A stretch of 64,000 nucleotides of DNA from Phenylobacterium sp. J367 (lineage in GTDB: Bacteria; Pseudomonadota; Alphaproteobacteria; Caulobacterales; Caulobacteraceae), in assembly GCF_024699985.1 (NCBI RefSeq), contig NZ_JAJONA010000001.1, positions 3,106,501-3,170,500 on the forward strand, in the 5' to 3' direction. A model generated the notes under the pieces. That model ran no database searches and was not told the origin of the DNA. It worked only from the letters and a program-made list of their open reading frames with translations. Below are positions 24,048 through 34,500 of the stretch, one piece after another. The translations under genes and the position numbers were made by a program. How positions within the stretch are numbered: the stretch's first letter is position 1; each line of letters opens with the position of its first letter.

Positions 24048-24644
24048 ATGCGCTATAGCGACACCCACAAGGAAGAGACCCGGAAGAAGGTGCTGAAGGC
24101 CGCGGCCGGGATGGTCAGGTCCAAGGGGCCGGACGGCGTGAGCGTCGCCGAGCTGATGGCCGAGGTCGGCCTGACGCACGGCGGCTTCTACGCCCACTTC
24201 GCCAACAAGGAGGCGCTGGTCGCCGCGGCGGTCACCGAGGCCTTCGAGCAGAGCCGGCGGCGCTTCGTGCGCATGACCGAGACGCTCGATGGCCCGTCGG
24301 CGCTCAACACCTTCATCGACGCCTATGTCTCCGAGGAGCACCGCGCCAACCCGCAGCGCGGCTGTCCGGTGGCGGCGCTGGCGTCGGATCTCCCGCGGCA
24401 GGGCGCGATGGTGCGCAAGGCCTTCGATTCCGGCGTGAACGGGATGATCGAGCGGCTGGCCGCCTGGCTGCCCAATGGGCGCGAGGCCGAGCGCAAGGGC
24501 CTGGCGACCTCGATGCTGGCCGAGATGGCGGGCGCGGTGTCGCTGGCCCGCGCGGTCTCCGACGACAAGCTGGCCGGCGATCTGCTGGCCGAGAGCCGCA
24601 ACCGCATCAAGGCCCGCGTCGGCCTCACGGAGACCCCGCAATGA
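24048..24644 (+). CDS. TetR/AcrR-family repressor
   Basis: 198 residues. N-terminal helix-turn-helix: KVLKAAAGMVRSKGPDGVSV (about residues 14-33), then ELMAEVGLTHGGFYAHFANK as recognition helices. The C-terminal ligand domain has the C-terminal TetR_C_16/AcrR pattern PQRGCPVAALASDLPRQ. The start ATG lies only 12 nt after a TATAAA, so the transcript has almost no leader. The last codons overlap the thioesterase start by 4 nt (ATGA), tying the regulator to the efflux adaptor operon it likely controls. Confidence 0.88.
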   Translation: MRYSDTHKEETRKKVLKAAAGMVRSKGPDGVSVAELMAEVGLTHGGFYAHFANKEALVAAAVTEAFEQSRRRFVRMTETLDGPSALNTFIDAYVSEEHRANPQRGCPVAALASDLPRQGAMVRKAFDSGVNGMIERLAAWLPNGREAERKGLATSMLAEMAGAVSLARAVSDDKLAGDLLAESRNRIKARVGLTETPQ

Positions 24645-25097
24645 ACGCCGTCACCCCGAAGGACCAGATGACCGGCCTGGAGCAGCTCCGCGCGGTCTTC
24701 GACGCAGCCCACCCCGAGCGCGGTCCCGGCATCGGCAGGACGCTGGGCTTCACGGTGGTGGAGCTGGAGGAGGGCCGGGTGGTGTTCGGCGGAACGCCGG
24801 ACGAGCGGGTCTACAATCCCATCGGCACCGTGCACGGCGGCTATGCCGCCACCCTGCTGGACTCCGCCGTGGGCTGCGCCGTCCATTCCATGCTGAAGGC
24901 CGGCCAGGGCTATACGACCCCTGGAACTCAAGGTCGCCTACCATCGGCCCCTCACGAAGGACACCGGGCCGGTCCAGGCGGAGGGAAGGGTGATCCAGCT
25001 CGGCCGCCGCGCTGCCTTCGCCGAGGGCAGGCTGACCGACGCCGCGGGCAAGGTCTATGCGACGGCCACCTCGACCCTGCTGGTGTTCGAAAAGTGA
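24641..25097 (+). CDS. PaaI-type hotdog thioesterase
   Basis: About 151 residues. The acyl-CoA thioesterase signature is GTVHGGYAATLLDSAVGCAV (about residues 63-82), with the active-site His-Gly-Gly and Asp. An extra C in the CCCC at about 24918-24921 shifts the frame; without it the protein reads TTLELKVAYHRPLTKDTGPV and ends LLVFEK. As printed, the frame instead runs into the efflux adaptor gene, giving a false fusion. It sits between TetR and the EmrA-like gene, with ATGA and GTGA overlaps on both sides, so the three are one operon. Confidence 0.82.
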
Positions 25098-26209
25098 AGC
25101 CAGAGCCGCACATCGAGGCCGCCCAGGCCCTGAAGCCGAAGCGGCGCCTGCCGCGCGGCGTGCTGGTGGCGGGCGTGGCGGTGCTGGTCGCCGCGGCCGG
25201 CGTCGGCTGGCTGCAGGTCTCGAAGCCGTCGGCCACGACCGACAACGCCTATGTGAAGACCGACACCACGGTGGTGGCGCCACGGATCCGCGGCCATGTC
25301 GCCGAGGTGCTGGTGGCGGACAACCAGCCGGTGGCCGCCGGCCAGGTGCTGGTCCGCATCGATCCCGAGGAATACGCCGCCCGGGTGGCGGCCGCCCAGG
25401 GCGACCTCGCCATGGCCGAGGCGCAGGTGCGCGCGGCGGAGGCGGCGCTGGCCCGCCTTGGCTCGGAGGCGGCGCTGGCCGCCGCGTCCGTGCGCGAGGC
25501 GGAGACCGGCATCCGCGCCTCGGACGCCGAGGCGGTCCGCGCCCGGGCCGACTGGCGCCGCTACGAGGTACTGGTGAAGACGGGCTACGCGCCCCGGCGC
25601 GACGCCGACCGCGTGGAGGCCGACGCCCTGGCCGCGGAGGCCGCCGCCGACCGTAGCCGTGCGGCGCTGGCGGTCAGCCGGAGCCAGGCCGATGTCACCC
25701 TGCGCCGCCGCGGCGAGCTCGAGGCGGCGCTCGCCCAGGCGCAGGCGGCCCGGGCCAAGGCGGCCGCGGCGCTGGACCTGGCCGGCCAGGATCGCGCCCA
25801 CGCGGAAATCCGTGCGCCTGTTGCCGGGGTGGTCGGCGACCGGCAGGCCAACCTCGGCGACTATGTCCAGCCCGGCTCGCGCCTGTTGGTGCTGACGCCG
25901 CTGAACGACCTCTACATCACGGCGAACTTCAAGGAGACCCAGACGGCGAAGATGCTGAAGGGGCAGCCGGCCGAGGTGAAGGTCGACGCCCTGCCGGGCG
26001 TGACCCTGACGGCGCAGGTGGAGAGCTTTGCGCCGGGCACGGGCTCGGAATTCGCGCTGCTGCCGTTCGAGCCGGGGACCGGCAACTTCACCAAGATCGT
26101 CCAGCGGGTGCCCGTCAGGCTTCGCTTCGATCCGGGCCAGCCCGGGCTGGAGCGCCTGCGGCCAGGCCTCTCGGCCAAGGTCACCGTGCGGCTCGACGGG
26201 AAGACCTGA
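25094..26209 (+). CDS. HlyD/EmrA-type membrane-fusion protein
   Basis: 371 residues. One N-terminal membrane helix (GVLVAGVAVLVAAAGVGWL, about residues 21-39), then the biotinyl-lipoyl-like half motif (VAPRIRGHVAEVLVADNQPV), an Ala-rich coiled-coil hairpin of about 130 residues, the second half motif (EIRAPVAGVVGDRQANLGDYV) and a beta-barrel domain with TNFKET-like ITANFKETQ. It links an inner-membrane exporter to the outer membrane. The GTG start overlaps the thioesterase stop by 4 nt (GTGA). The cognate pump is the divergent MFS gene at 22387-23895. Confidence 0.9.
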   Translation: MKPEPHIEAAQALKPKRRLPRGVLVAGVAVLVAAAGVGWLQVSKPSATTDNAYVKTDTTVVAPRIRGHVAEVLVADNQPVAAGQVLVRIDPEEYAARVAAAQGDLAMAEAQVRAAEAALARLGSEAALAAASVREAETGIRASDAEAVRARADWRRYEVLVKTGYAPRRDADRVEADALAAEAAADRSRAALAVSRSQADVTLRRRGELEAALAQAQAARAKAAAALDLAGQDRAHAEIRAPVAGVVGDRQANLGDYVQPGSRLLVLTPLNDLYITANFKETQTAKMLKGQPAEVKVDALPGVTLTAQVESFAPGTGSEFALLPFEPGTGNFTKIVQRVPVRLRFDPGQPGLERLRPGLSAKVTVRLDGKT

Positions 26210-26212
26210 GCG

Positions 26213-26238
26213 GGAACCGCCGCGGCGGGCCCACGGTT
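26213..26238 (+). promoter_or_regulatory. Possible EcfG-type promoter (one mismatch)
   Basis: GGAAC (26213-26217), 17-nt spacer, GGTT (26235-26238) in place of CGTT. It lies directly after the HlyD stop and 49 nt before the start of the small membrane-protein gene, the same geometry as the perfect sites at 1786-1810 and 45733-45757. Confidence 0.35.
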
Positions 26239-26286
26239 GCTCCCTTCCGACGCCGCGCGGGCGGCGGACGCTCTGGAGGCGCGACC

Positions 26287-26736
26287 ATGGCCAATCTGGC
26301 CGACAACGACCGTTACGACACCTATTCCCGGGATGCCGGGCGCCGCGACGTGGGCGTCACGGCCTTCCTCTGGGCCGCCTGGGCGGCGGCGGCCGTGTTC
26401 TGGGGGTTCCTGCTGACGACCGCCTACGGGATCGTCCAGGCGCTGGGCCATCCCTCCGACGGGCTTGATGCGGGCGAGGCTGGCGTGGCCGGCATCGGAT
26501 GGATGACCATCAACATGGTCGGCGGACTGGTGATCCTGGGCGGCGCGCTGGCCTGGGGGGCCTACCGGTATGCGAGCCGTGACCGGGGCCTCGACCCCGT
26601 CACCGAGGCCTCGACGCATGCCCTCTACGATATCGTCGAGCGTCAGGGCGGCGACGACCTGACGAGCCGCTCGCCCGAGGCGCGAGAGCCCTTCGAGCGC
26701 GACGCCTTCCGCTCCGCCGAGCGTGATATGCGATGA
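26287..26736 (+). CDS. Small two-helix membrane protein
   Basis: 149 residues with two predicted membrane helices (about 24-48, TAFLWAAWAAAAVFWGFLL, and about 77-96, MVGGLVILGGALAWGAYRY), a charged N-terminus and a long acidic/basic tail (VERQGGDDLTSRSPEARE). No family recognised. GGAGGCGACC before the ATG is an adequate ribosome binding site. A stress-type promoter candidate lies just upstream. Nothing follows in operon: the next gene begins 134 nt later after a gap with no clear element. Confidence 0.7.
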   Translation: MANLADNDRYDTYSRDAGRRDVGVTAFLWAAWAAAAVFWGFLLTTAYGIVQALGHPSDGLDAGEAGVAGIGWMTINMVGGLVILGGALAWGAYRYASRDRGLDPVTEASTHALYDIVERQGGDDLTSRSPEAREPFERDAFRSAERDMR

Positions 26737-26869
26737 TTCAACCGAGGCGCGACGCTCTGGCGCGCTCTAGGAGTGGCGCGCCTCGCTGCGTGTGCCTAGG
26801 ATAGCGAAAGCGACTCAGCCCTCGAACGTGCGTCGGGGCGGGCGCCTGAATATTAGCTGGGGGAGCCCA

Positions 26870-27130
26870 ATGGCCGACACCAAGAAAACCAACGCCCTGC
26901 AAAAGCCGCTTACGCCGTCTTCCGAACTGGCCGCCGTGGTCGGTTCTGGTCAGCTGTCGCGTGGGGAAGTGGTCTCCAAGATCTGGGACTACATCAAGAA
27001 GAACAACCTGCAGAATCCTGCGAACAAGCGCGAGATCGTCGCCGACGCCAAGCTGAAGCCGGTCTTCGATGGCAAGGACAAGGTCTCCATGTTCGAGATG
27101 AACAAGCACCTGGCCAAGCACCTGAAGTAG
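26870..27130 (+). CDS. SWIB/MDM2 domain protein
   Basis: 86 residues, essentially one SWIB domain: LTPSSELAAVVGSGQLSRGE, KIWDYIKKNNLQNPANKREI and the closing KPVFDGKDKVSMFEMNKHL. Such stand-alone SWIB proteins are common in alphaproteobacteria and chlamydiae and are thought to act on chromosome structure or transcription, but no bacterial function is firmly established. ATG 26870 is preceded by GGGGGAG. A strong terminator follows at 27170-27200, so it is a monocistronic or last gene. Confidence 0.9.
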   Translation: MADTKKTNALQKPLTPSSELAAVVGSGQLSRGEVVSKIWDYIKKNNLQNPANKREIVADAKLKPVFDGKDKVSMFEMNKHLAKHLK

Positions 27131-27169
27131 GTCGGCCGGGGACGGGTTCGCCCGTCACTGCCTTGGAAG

Positions 27170-27200
27170 CCCCGTCGACCTGCCGGTCGGCGGGGTTTTT
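27170..27200 (+). terminator. Rho-independent terminator after the SWIB gene
   Basis: An 11-bp stem (27170-27180 pairing with 27185-27195, one G-U) with a TGCC loop and five T at 27196-27200. It lies 40 nt after the SWIB stop and also faces the convergent secreted-protein gene. Confidence 0.9.
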
Positions 27201-27209
27201 CTTTGCCGA

Positions 27210-27661
27210 TCAGTCCCTGGGAGCCGAAAGCTTGCTGCGGACGCGATGCTCGACCCGCGTCAGGCCCTGGCCGACGTCCGGCGCGGCGTTCACCTCGCGC
27301 AGGAAGGCCTGCAGGTCGGCGGTGTCGATCCGCCGGACGGGCTTGGCCCGCGACCATTCATGCCCGATCAGGCCGCCCAGGCGGCACGCCTGAACCTTCA
27401 CCGCCGCCTTCTGCGCGGCCTGGGCCTTCGCCACGAGCCGGTCGACCACGGAATTCCAGTTCGGCTCACCGGGCATGCAGGTCCACGGGAGGCTCTTGCA
27501 CTCGCCGGTCCAGAAGCGCTGGTTCCAGCGGGCGTGGATGGGGCTGTCGAAGGCCGCGGGCGCGCCAGCGCGCAATCGGCGCGGACATAGGGCTGGGCCA
27601 AGGCGGGCCATGCGGCGATCGCGGCCGTTGCTGCAGCCGCCCAGGCTGCGACCCGGACCAT
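27210..27661 (-). CDS. Small secreted protein, unknown family
   Basis: About 150 residues. A Sec signal peptide, MVRVAAWAAAATAAIAAWPA followed by LAQ, gives cleavage at about residue 22. The mature part contains HARWNQRFWTGECKSLPWTC, three or more cysteines, and a conserved-looking basic C-terminal helix (DLQAFLREV). A frameshift lies near 27565 between the signal peptide and the rest, in GCGCGC-rich sequence. The ATG is followed by no recognised domain; similar short exported proteins with paired Cys are frequent in Caulobacterales. It is convergent with the SWIB gene. Confidence 0.6.
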
Positions 27662-27695
27662 TCAGTTCCTCCCTGGCCGCGACGCTAGCACGGCC

Positions 27696-27815
27696 TCATC
27701 CGGCCGCCATGGCGCCCAGCGCCTGCATGATCGCCGGTCCGATCAGTACAACGAACAATGGTGGCAGGATGAAGGTGATCATCGGCACGGTGAGCGTGGC
27801 CGGCGGGCGCGCAGC
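27696..27815 (-). pseudogene. C-terminal remnant of a TadC/T2SS-F-like protein
   Basis: About 39 codons with no start, reading TLTVPMITFILPPLFVVLIG and ending GAMAAG before a TGA. The hydrophobic, Pro-rich tail with LPPLFVVLIGPAI is what the C-terminus of TadB/TadC inner-membrane platform proteins looks like. It directly follows, in the same frame, the stop of the TadE-like fragment. Confidence 0.45.
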
Positions 27816-27965
27816 CTATTCCTCGGCCTTCATCGTCCCGGTTCTCGCACTGACCTGCAGGGTCTGGAGGATCAGGCGCGAGGCGTCGACCAGGCCGCAG
27901 AGCAGCAGGAGCAGAAGCGGCGCAATCAGCGCCAGCTCCACCGCGGCGGGCGCCGGTCGCGCGCC
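27816..27965 (-). pseudogene. TadE-like pseudopilin N-terminal remnant
   Basis: AAVELALIAPLLLLLLCGLV continuing to DASRLILQTLQVS is the TadE/TadG prepilin-like segment: a Glu five residues into a long hydrophobic helix. The frame stops after only about 50 residues (MKAEE), well short of the 120 or more expected, and there is no credible start upstream. Confidence 0.45.
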
Positions 27966-28538
27966 GGCGCGCCCAGCAGAATCGCCGAGGACCTCCCCAC
28001 CGTGGGACTTTCCGATACTCGCAGAAGAACAACGCCGGATTCTTCGGCCGGCGCGCACGGCGTGCGTGCGGTCACAACCAGTGCCGGGAGGCGAACTGGG
28101 CGACCCCCGCAAGATGTCTCTGACACAAGCCGCTGATTCTCAGTCGGTACACGGACATCAGCCGAAGCTCGTCAGCCTACGGTGCACTGAAGCTGTGCTG
28201 TATCGCGCCAAATATCGATGCCTGATGATCTTCGCGTTTGGCCACAGGATCACGGCCTTGGCGCCCGCACGGGCGCTTGGTGAATGTGGCTAAACCTTGT
28301 CAGTGCGACAACCCGCCACAGTCTAACCAAGTCTTCGCATGAAGAACGGGGGGTCTCCCTGCGTCTTCCTGCCTCACTATGGGTAGGCCGGAGGCGGAAG
28401 AAACGACTCGGTGTAACGAGTTGGTAAGAGACTCCTGATGTGCGTAACGGGTGCGAAAAGCACCAGTTGTGTTCTTAGCATTTCGTTTTTCTTAGCTGAC
28501 CGACCGATCCGGGCGCCTACACTGCACAAGGTGGACTA
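27966..28538. other. Intergenic leader of the giant repeat gene
   Basis: No gene can be supported in these 573 nt. From about 28121 on, the base composition is visibly less G+C-rich than the flanks. It contains a perfect hairpin GCGCCC-GCAC-GGGCGC (28261-28276), an inverted repeat ACTCG-N6-CGAGT (28406-28421) and the long promoter-like stretch TTCTTAGCATTTCGTTTTTC near 28472-28491. The length suggests complex control of the downstream gene. Confidence 0.5.
28406..28421. promoter_or_regulatory. Inverted repeat upstream of the giant repeat gene
   Basis: ACTCG (28406-28410), 6-nt centre, CGAGT (28417-28421), about 118 nt before the ATG. This could be an operator for an unknown regulator. Confidence 0.3.
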
Positions 28539-31500
28539 ATGGGTATCTCCAGCCTCTCGACGCAGCAGATTGCGGCGCTGTCGGCAGCGACAATCCAAAG
28601 CCTGTCCACGACGGACATGAGCCAGCTGTCATCGGCCCAGTTGGGGGCGATCAGCACGACCGGCATCACTGCGCTGACCAGCACCCAGGTGGGCGCGATC
28701 TCGTCGGCGACGGTCAAGGGGCTCAAGGCCGACCAGATCCCCCTACTTCCAGAACGCGGTGGTCTTCGACACCACCCAACTGGCGGTGTTCAACGCCGCC
28801 CAGATGGGCGCACTGACCACCACCCAGGTCACGGCGTTCGACACGACCCACCTGACGGCGCTGAAGACGACTCAGCTGGCGGCGATCTCCTCCACGAGCC
28901 TGGCCTCGCTCGACACGACCCAGATCCAGGGCCTGACCACGACCCAGGTCAAGGCGCTCACCACCTCGCAGATCAAGGGCCTCACCACCGACGACATGGG
29001 CGAGTTCACCTCGACCCAGATCGGCGCGCTCAACACCTCGCAGATCAAGGTCCTCGACTCCGCGCAGTTCTCGGCGCTGACGACCACCCAGTTGGGCGGA
29101 CTGACGACGAGCCAGCTGTCGCAGCTTTCGACCACCAACCTGGCGGCGCTGGACACCGGCCAGGTGCAGGCGCTGACGACGACCCAGATCGGCGGCCTCA
29201 CGGCCACCCAGCTCAAGACGCTGTCGTCGGATGACTTCGGCGAGCTGACCTCGACCCAGGTCCAGGCCTTCAGCTCGACCCAGCTTGGCGCGCTTTCGAC
29301 GACGAACCTGAATTCGCTCGACACCGCGACCTTCCAGGCCCTGACGACGACCCAGCTGAAGGGGCTGACGACCAGCCAGATGGCCGGCCTCGCCGACGGC
29401 GACGTCCAGGAGTTCACCTCCACCCAGATCGCCGGCCTGGCCTCCACCCAGCTCGCCGCCCTGACGACGACGGGCGTGCAGGCGATGGACAGCACCCAGA
29501 TCCGGGCGCTCGGCTCCACCCAGATCAAAGCCCTGACTCCGACTCAGCTGAGGTCGCTGAGCGACACGGACATGGCCGAGTTCACCTCGACCCAGATCCA
29601 GTCGTTCAGCGCCACCCAGCTCGGCGCCCTGACCACGACCGCCTTCTCGGCGCTCGACACGACCCAGATGAACGCCCTCACCACCACCCAGGTGAAGGGC
29701 CTGACCTCCAGCCAGCTCAGCAATCTGTCGACGGACGACATGAGCGAGCTGACGACGACCCAGCTGCAATCGCTCGCCTCGACCCAGCTCGCCGCGCTTG
29801 GCTCGACCAATTTCGGCGCCCTGACCTCGACCCAGGTCCAGGCGCTGACCACCACCCAGGTGAAGGGCCTGTCCGTCGCCCAGCTGTCGGGCATGGATTC
29901 CGCCGACATCGCCGACTTCACCTCGACCCAGGTCGCGGCGCTGACGGCGACGCAGATCGGCGGCATGGGCTCCACGAACCTCAACGCGCTGAACTCGACC
30001 CAGATGGGCGCGCTGACGACCACCCAGGTGAAGGGCCTGACGCTCAACCAGCTTCAGAACCTGACCACGGACGACGTCGCCGAGCTGACCTCGACCCATC
30101 TCGGAGCCCTGACGGCGGCCCAGCTCAACGCGGTCTCGACGACGAACCTTGTCGAGTTGACCACCACCCAGCTCCAGGGCCTGACGACGACGCAGATCGG
30201 CGCCCTGACCAGCACGGCCCTCGGCAGCCTCGACACGGCGCAGCTCGGCTCGCTGAGCACCACGCAGCTCAAGGGCCTGACGGCCAGCCAGCTGAAGACG
30301 CTGGACCCGGCGAACTTCGACAAGCTGACGGAGACCCAGGTCGCCTCGCTGTCGTCGACCCAACTGGGCGCGCTGTCCTCGACCAACTTCGCCTCGCTGA
30401 CCACCACCGAGGTCCAGCTCCTCGACTCCACCCAGCTGAAGGGCCTGACGGCGACCCAGCTGGCCGGCATCGACACCGCCGACGTCGGCGAGTTCACCGC
30501 CACCCAGATCAGCCAGCTCTCGGCGACCCAGGTCGCCGGCCTCGGCGCGACCAACTTCGCCGCCCTGACGACGACGCAACAGCAGGCGCTGACCACCACC
30601 CAGCTGAAGAACCTCACGGCGAGCCAGCTGGTCGGCATGGATACGGCCGACGTCGCGGACTTCACCACGACCCAGCTCCAGGGTCTCTCCGCGACCCAAC
30701 TGGCCGGCATGGGCTCGACGAACTTCAGCCAGCTGACCTCGACCCAGGTCCAGGCGCTGACCACCACCCAGATCAAGGGCCTCACGACCGTCCAGCTGTC
30801 GAGCATGGACACGGCCGACATGGCCGACTTCACCTCGACCCAGCTGACCGTGCTGAGCGCGGCGCAGGTCGCGGCCATGGGCTCGACCAACCTCAACGCC
30901 CTGAACTCGACCCAGATGGGCGCCCTGACGACCACGCAGATCAAGGCGCTGACCACCACCCAGCTCCAGGGCCTGACGACCGACGACATCGCGGAGCTGA
31001 CCTCGACCCAGCTCGGCGCCCTGACGACGGCCCAGCTGACCAAGATCGCTTCGGAGAACATCGCCGAGCTGACCACGACCCAGCTGACCGGCCTGACGTC
31101 GACCCAGCTCGGCTCGCTGACCACCACGACCCTGTCGGCCATCGACACGGCCGAGCTGAGCTCGCTCAGCACGACCCAGGTGAAGGGCCTCACGACCACC
31201 CAGTTGAAGGCGATCGACGCGGCCGACTTCGACAAGCTGACCTCGACCCAGGTGACGGCGCTCACCTCGACGCAGCTCGGCGCCCTGACCACCACGAACC
31301 TGTCCTCGCTGACGACGACGGAAGCCCAGGCGCTCGACTCCACCCAGCTGAAGGGCCTGACGGCGACCCAGCTGGCCGGCATCGACACGGCCGACATCAA
31401 CGAGTTCACCTCGACGCAGATCAGCCAGCTGTCCTCGACCCAGGTCGCGGGCATGGGCTCGACCAACTTCGCCGCCCTGACCACCACCCAGCAGCAGGCC

Positions 31501-34500
31501 CTGACCACCACCCAGCTGAAGGGCGTGACCGCCACCCAGCTCCTGGGGATGGACACCGCCGACGTGGCCGACCTGACGACGACCCAGCTGCAGGGTCTCT
31601 CGGCCACCCAGCTGTCGGCGATGGGCTCGACGAACTTCGCCCAGCTGACCTCGACCCAGGTCCAGGCGCTGACGACCACCCAGGTGAAGGGCCTGAGCGC
31701 GGCCCAGCTCTCGGGTATCGACACGGCCGACATGGCCGACTTCACCTCGACCCAGGTGGCGGCGCTGTCGGCGACGCAGGTCGCGGGCATGGGCTCGACC
31801 AACCTGTCGGCCCTGAACTCCACCCAGATGGGCGCCCTGACCACCACCCAGGTGAAGGCGCTGACCACGTCGCAGCTCGAAGGGCTGACCACCGACGACA
31901 TGGCCGAACTGACGTCGACCCAGGTCGGCGCCCTTTCCGCGGCCCAGATCGGCAAGGTCTCCTCGACCAACCTGGCCGAGCTGACGACCACCCAACTCCA
32001 GGGCCTGACGACGTCGCAGATCGGCGCCCTGACCACGACCACGCTCTCCGCCCTGGACACCGCCCAGCTCAGTTCGCTCAGCACCACCCAGGTGAAGGGC
32101 CTGACGGCGACCCAGCTGCGGACCATCGACTCGGCCGACTTCGACAAGCTGACCTCGACCCAGCTCGGCGCGTTCTCCTCGACCCAGCTCGGGGCGCTGA
32201 CCACCACCAACCTGGCCTCGCTGACGACGACGGAAGCCCAGGCGCTGACCGAGACCCAGCTCAAGGGCCTGACGACCACCCAGCTCGCCGGTATCGACAC
32301 GGCGGACATCAACGAGCTGACCTCGACGCAGATCAGCCAGCTGTCCTCGACCCAGGTCGCGGGCATGGGCTCCACCAACCTGGCGGCCCTGACCACGACC
32401 CAGCAGCAGGCGCTGACCACGACCCAGATGAAAGGGCTCACGGCGAGCCAGCTTTCGGGTCTTGACACCGCCGACGTGGCGGACCTGACGACGACCCAGC
32501 TTGGCGCGCTTTCGGGCACCCAGCTGTCGGCCATGGGCTCGACGAACTTCGCCCAGCTGACCTCGACCCAGGTCCAGTCGCTGACGACCACCCAGGTGAA
32601 GGGTCTCTCGTCGACCCAGCTCTCGGGCATCGACACTGCCGACATGGCCGACTTCACCTCCACCCAGGTGGCGGCGCTGACGGCGACGCAGATTGGCGGG
32701 ATGGGCTCGACCAACCTGTCCGCCCTGAACTCGACCCAGATGGGCGCGCTGACCACCACCCAGGTGAAGGCGCTGACCACCTCGCAGCTCGAGGGCCTGA
32801 CCACCGACGACATGGCCGAGATCACCTCGACCCAGCTCGGCGCCCCTGACCACGGCGCAGCTCGGCAAGATCTCGACCACGAACCTCGCCGAACTGACCA
32901 CCACCCAGCTGCAGGGCCTGACCGCGACGCAGGTCGGCTCGCTGACGACCACGGCGCTGTCGGCCTTCGACACCGCCGAGCTCAGCTCGCTGAACACCAC
33001 CCAGGTGAAGGGCCTGACGGCGACCCAGCTGCGGACCATCGACTCGGCCGACTTCGACAAGCTGACCTCGACCCAGGTGACGGCGTTCTCCTCGACCCAG
33101 CTCGGGGCCCTGACGACCACCAACCTGTCGTCGCTGACCACAACGGAGGCCCAGGCGCTCGACTCCACCCAGCTGAAGGGCCTGACGGCGACCCAGCTGG
33201 CCGGCATCGACACGGCCGACATCAACGAGTTCACCTCGACGCAGATCAGCCAGCTGTCCTCGACTCAGGTCGCGGGCATGGGCTCCACCAACCTGGCGGC
33301 CCTGACGACCACCCAGCAGCAGGCCCTGACGACCACCCAGGTGAAGGGTCTCACCACGACCCAGCTGGCCGGCATCGACACCGCCGACGTGGCCGACCTG
33401 ACGACCACCCAGCTGCAGGCCCTCTCGGCCACGCAACTGGCCGGCATGGGCTCGACGAACTTCAGCCAGCTGACCTCCACCCAGGTCCAGTCGCTGACCA
33501 CCACCCAGATCAAGGGCCTGACGACGGCCCAGCTGGGCGGCATGGCGTCGACCGACATGGCCGACTTCACCTCCACCCAGATCCAGGCGCTGTCGGCGAC
33601 CCAGGTGGCGGCCCTCGGCTCGACCAACCTGAACGCGCTCGACGCGACCCAGATGGGCGCGCTGACCACGACCCAGATCAAGGGGCTGACCACGTCGCAG
33701 CTCGAAGGGCTGACCACCGACGACATGGCCGAGATCACCTCGACCCAGCTCGGCGCCCCTGACCACCCAGCAGCTCGGCAAGCTCACGACCACCAACCTT
33801 GGTGAACTGACGACGACCCAGCTCACGGGCCTGACCGCGACGCAGGTCGGCTCGCTGACGACCACGGCGCTGTCGGCCTTCGACACCGCCGAGCTCAGCT
33901 CGCTGAACACCACCCAGGTGGCCGGCCTGACGGCGACCCAGCTGCGGACCATCGACTCGGCGGACTTCGACAAGCTGACGTCGACCCAGGTGACGGCGCT
34001 GACCTCGACGCAACTCGGGGCCCTGACCACCACCAACTTCGCCTCGCTGACGACGACGGAAGCCCAGGCGCTGACCGAGACCCAGCTGAAGGGCCTGACG
34101 GCCACCCAGCTGGCCGGCATCGACACGGCCGACATCAACGAGTTCACCTCGACGCAGATCAGCCAGCTGTCCTCGACCCAGGTCGCCGGCATGGGCTCCA
34201 CCAACCTGGCGGCCCTGACGACGACCCAGCAGCAGGCGCTGACGACCACCCAGGTGAAGGCCCTGACGACGACCCAGCTCGCCGGCATGGACACCGCCGA
34301 CGTGGCCGACCTGACGACCACCCAGCTGCAGGCCCTCAGCGCCACGCAACTGGCCGGCATGGGCTCGACGAACTTCGCCCAGCTGACCTCGACCCAGGTC
34401 CGGTCGCTGACCGAGACGCAGGTGAGGGGCCTCTCGACGGTTCAGCTCGGCGGTATCGACACCGCCGACATGGCCGACTTCACCTCCACCCAGGTGGCCG

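Noticed and set aside
24641..26209. A thioesterase-HlyD fusion protein
   Set aside because: Caused by one extra C near 24920; the corrected thioesterase ends in LLVFEK with a GTGA overlap to the adaptor gene.
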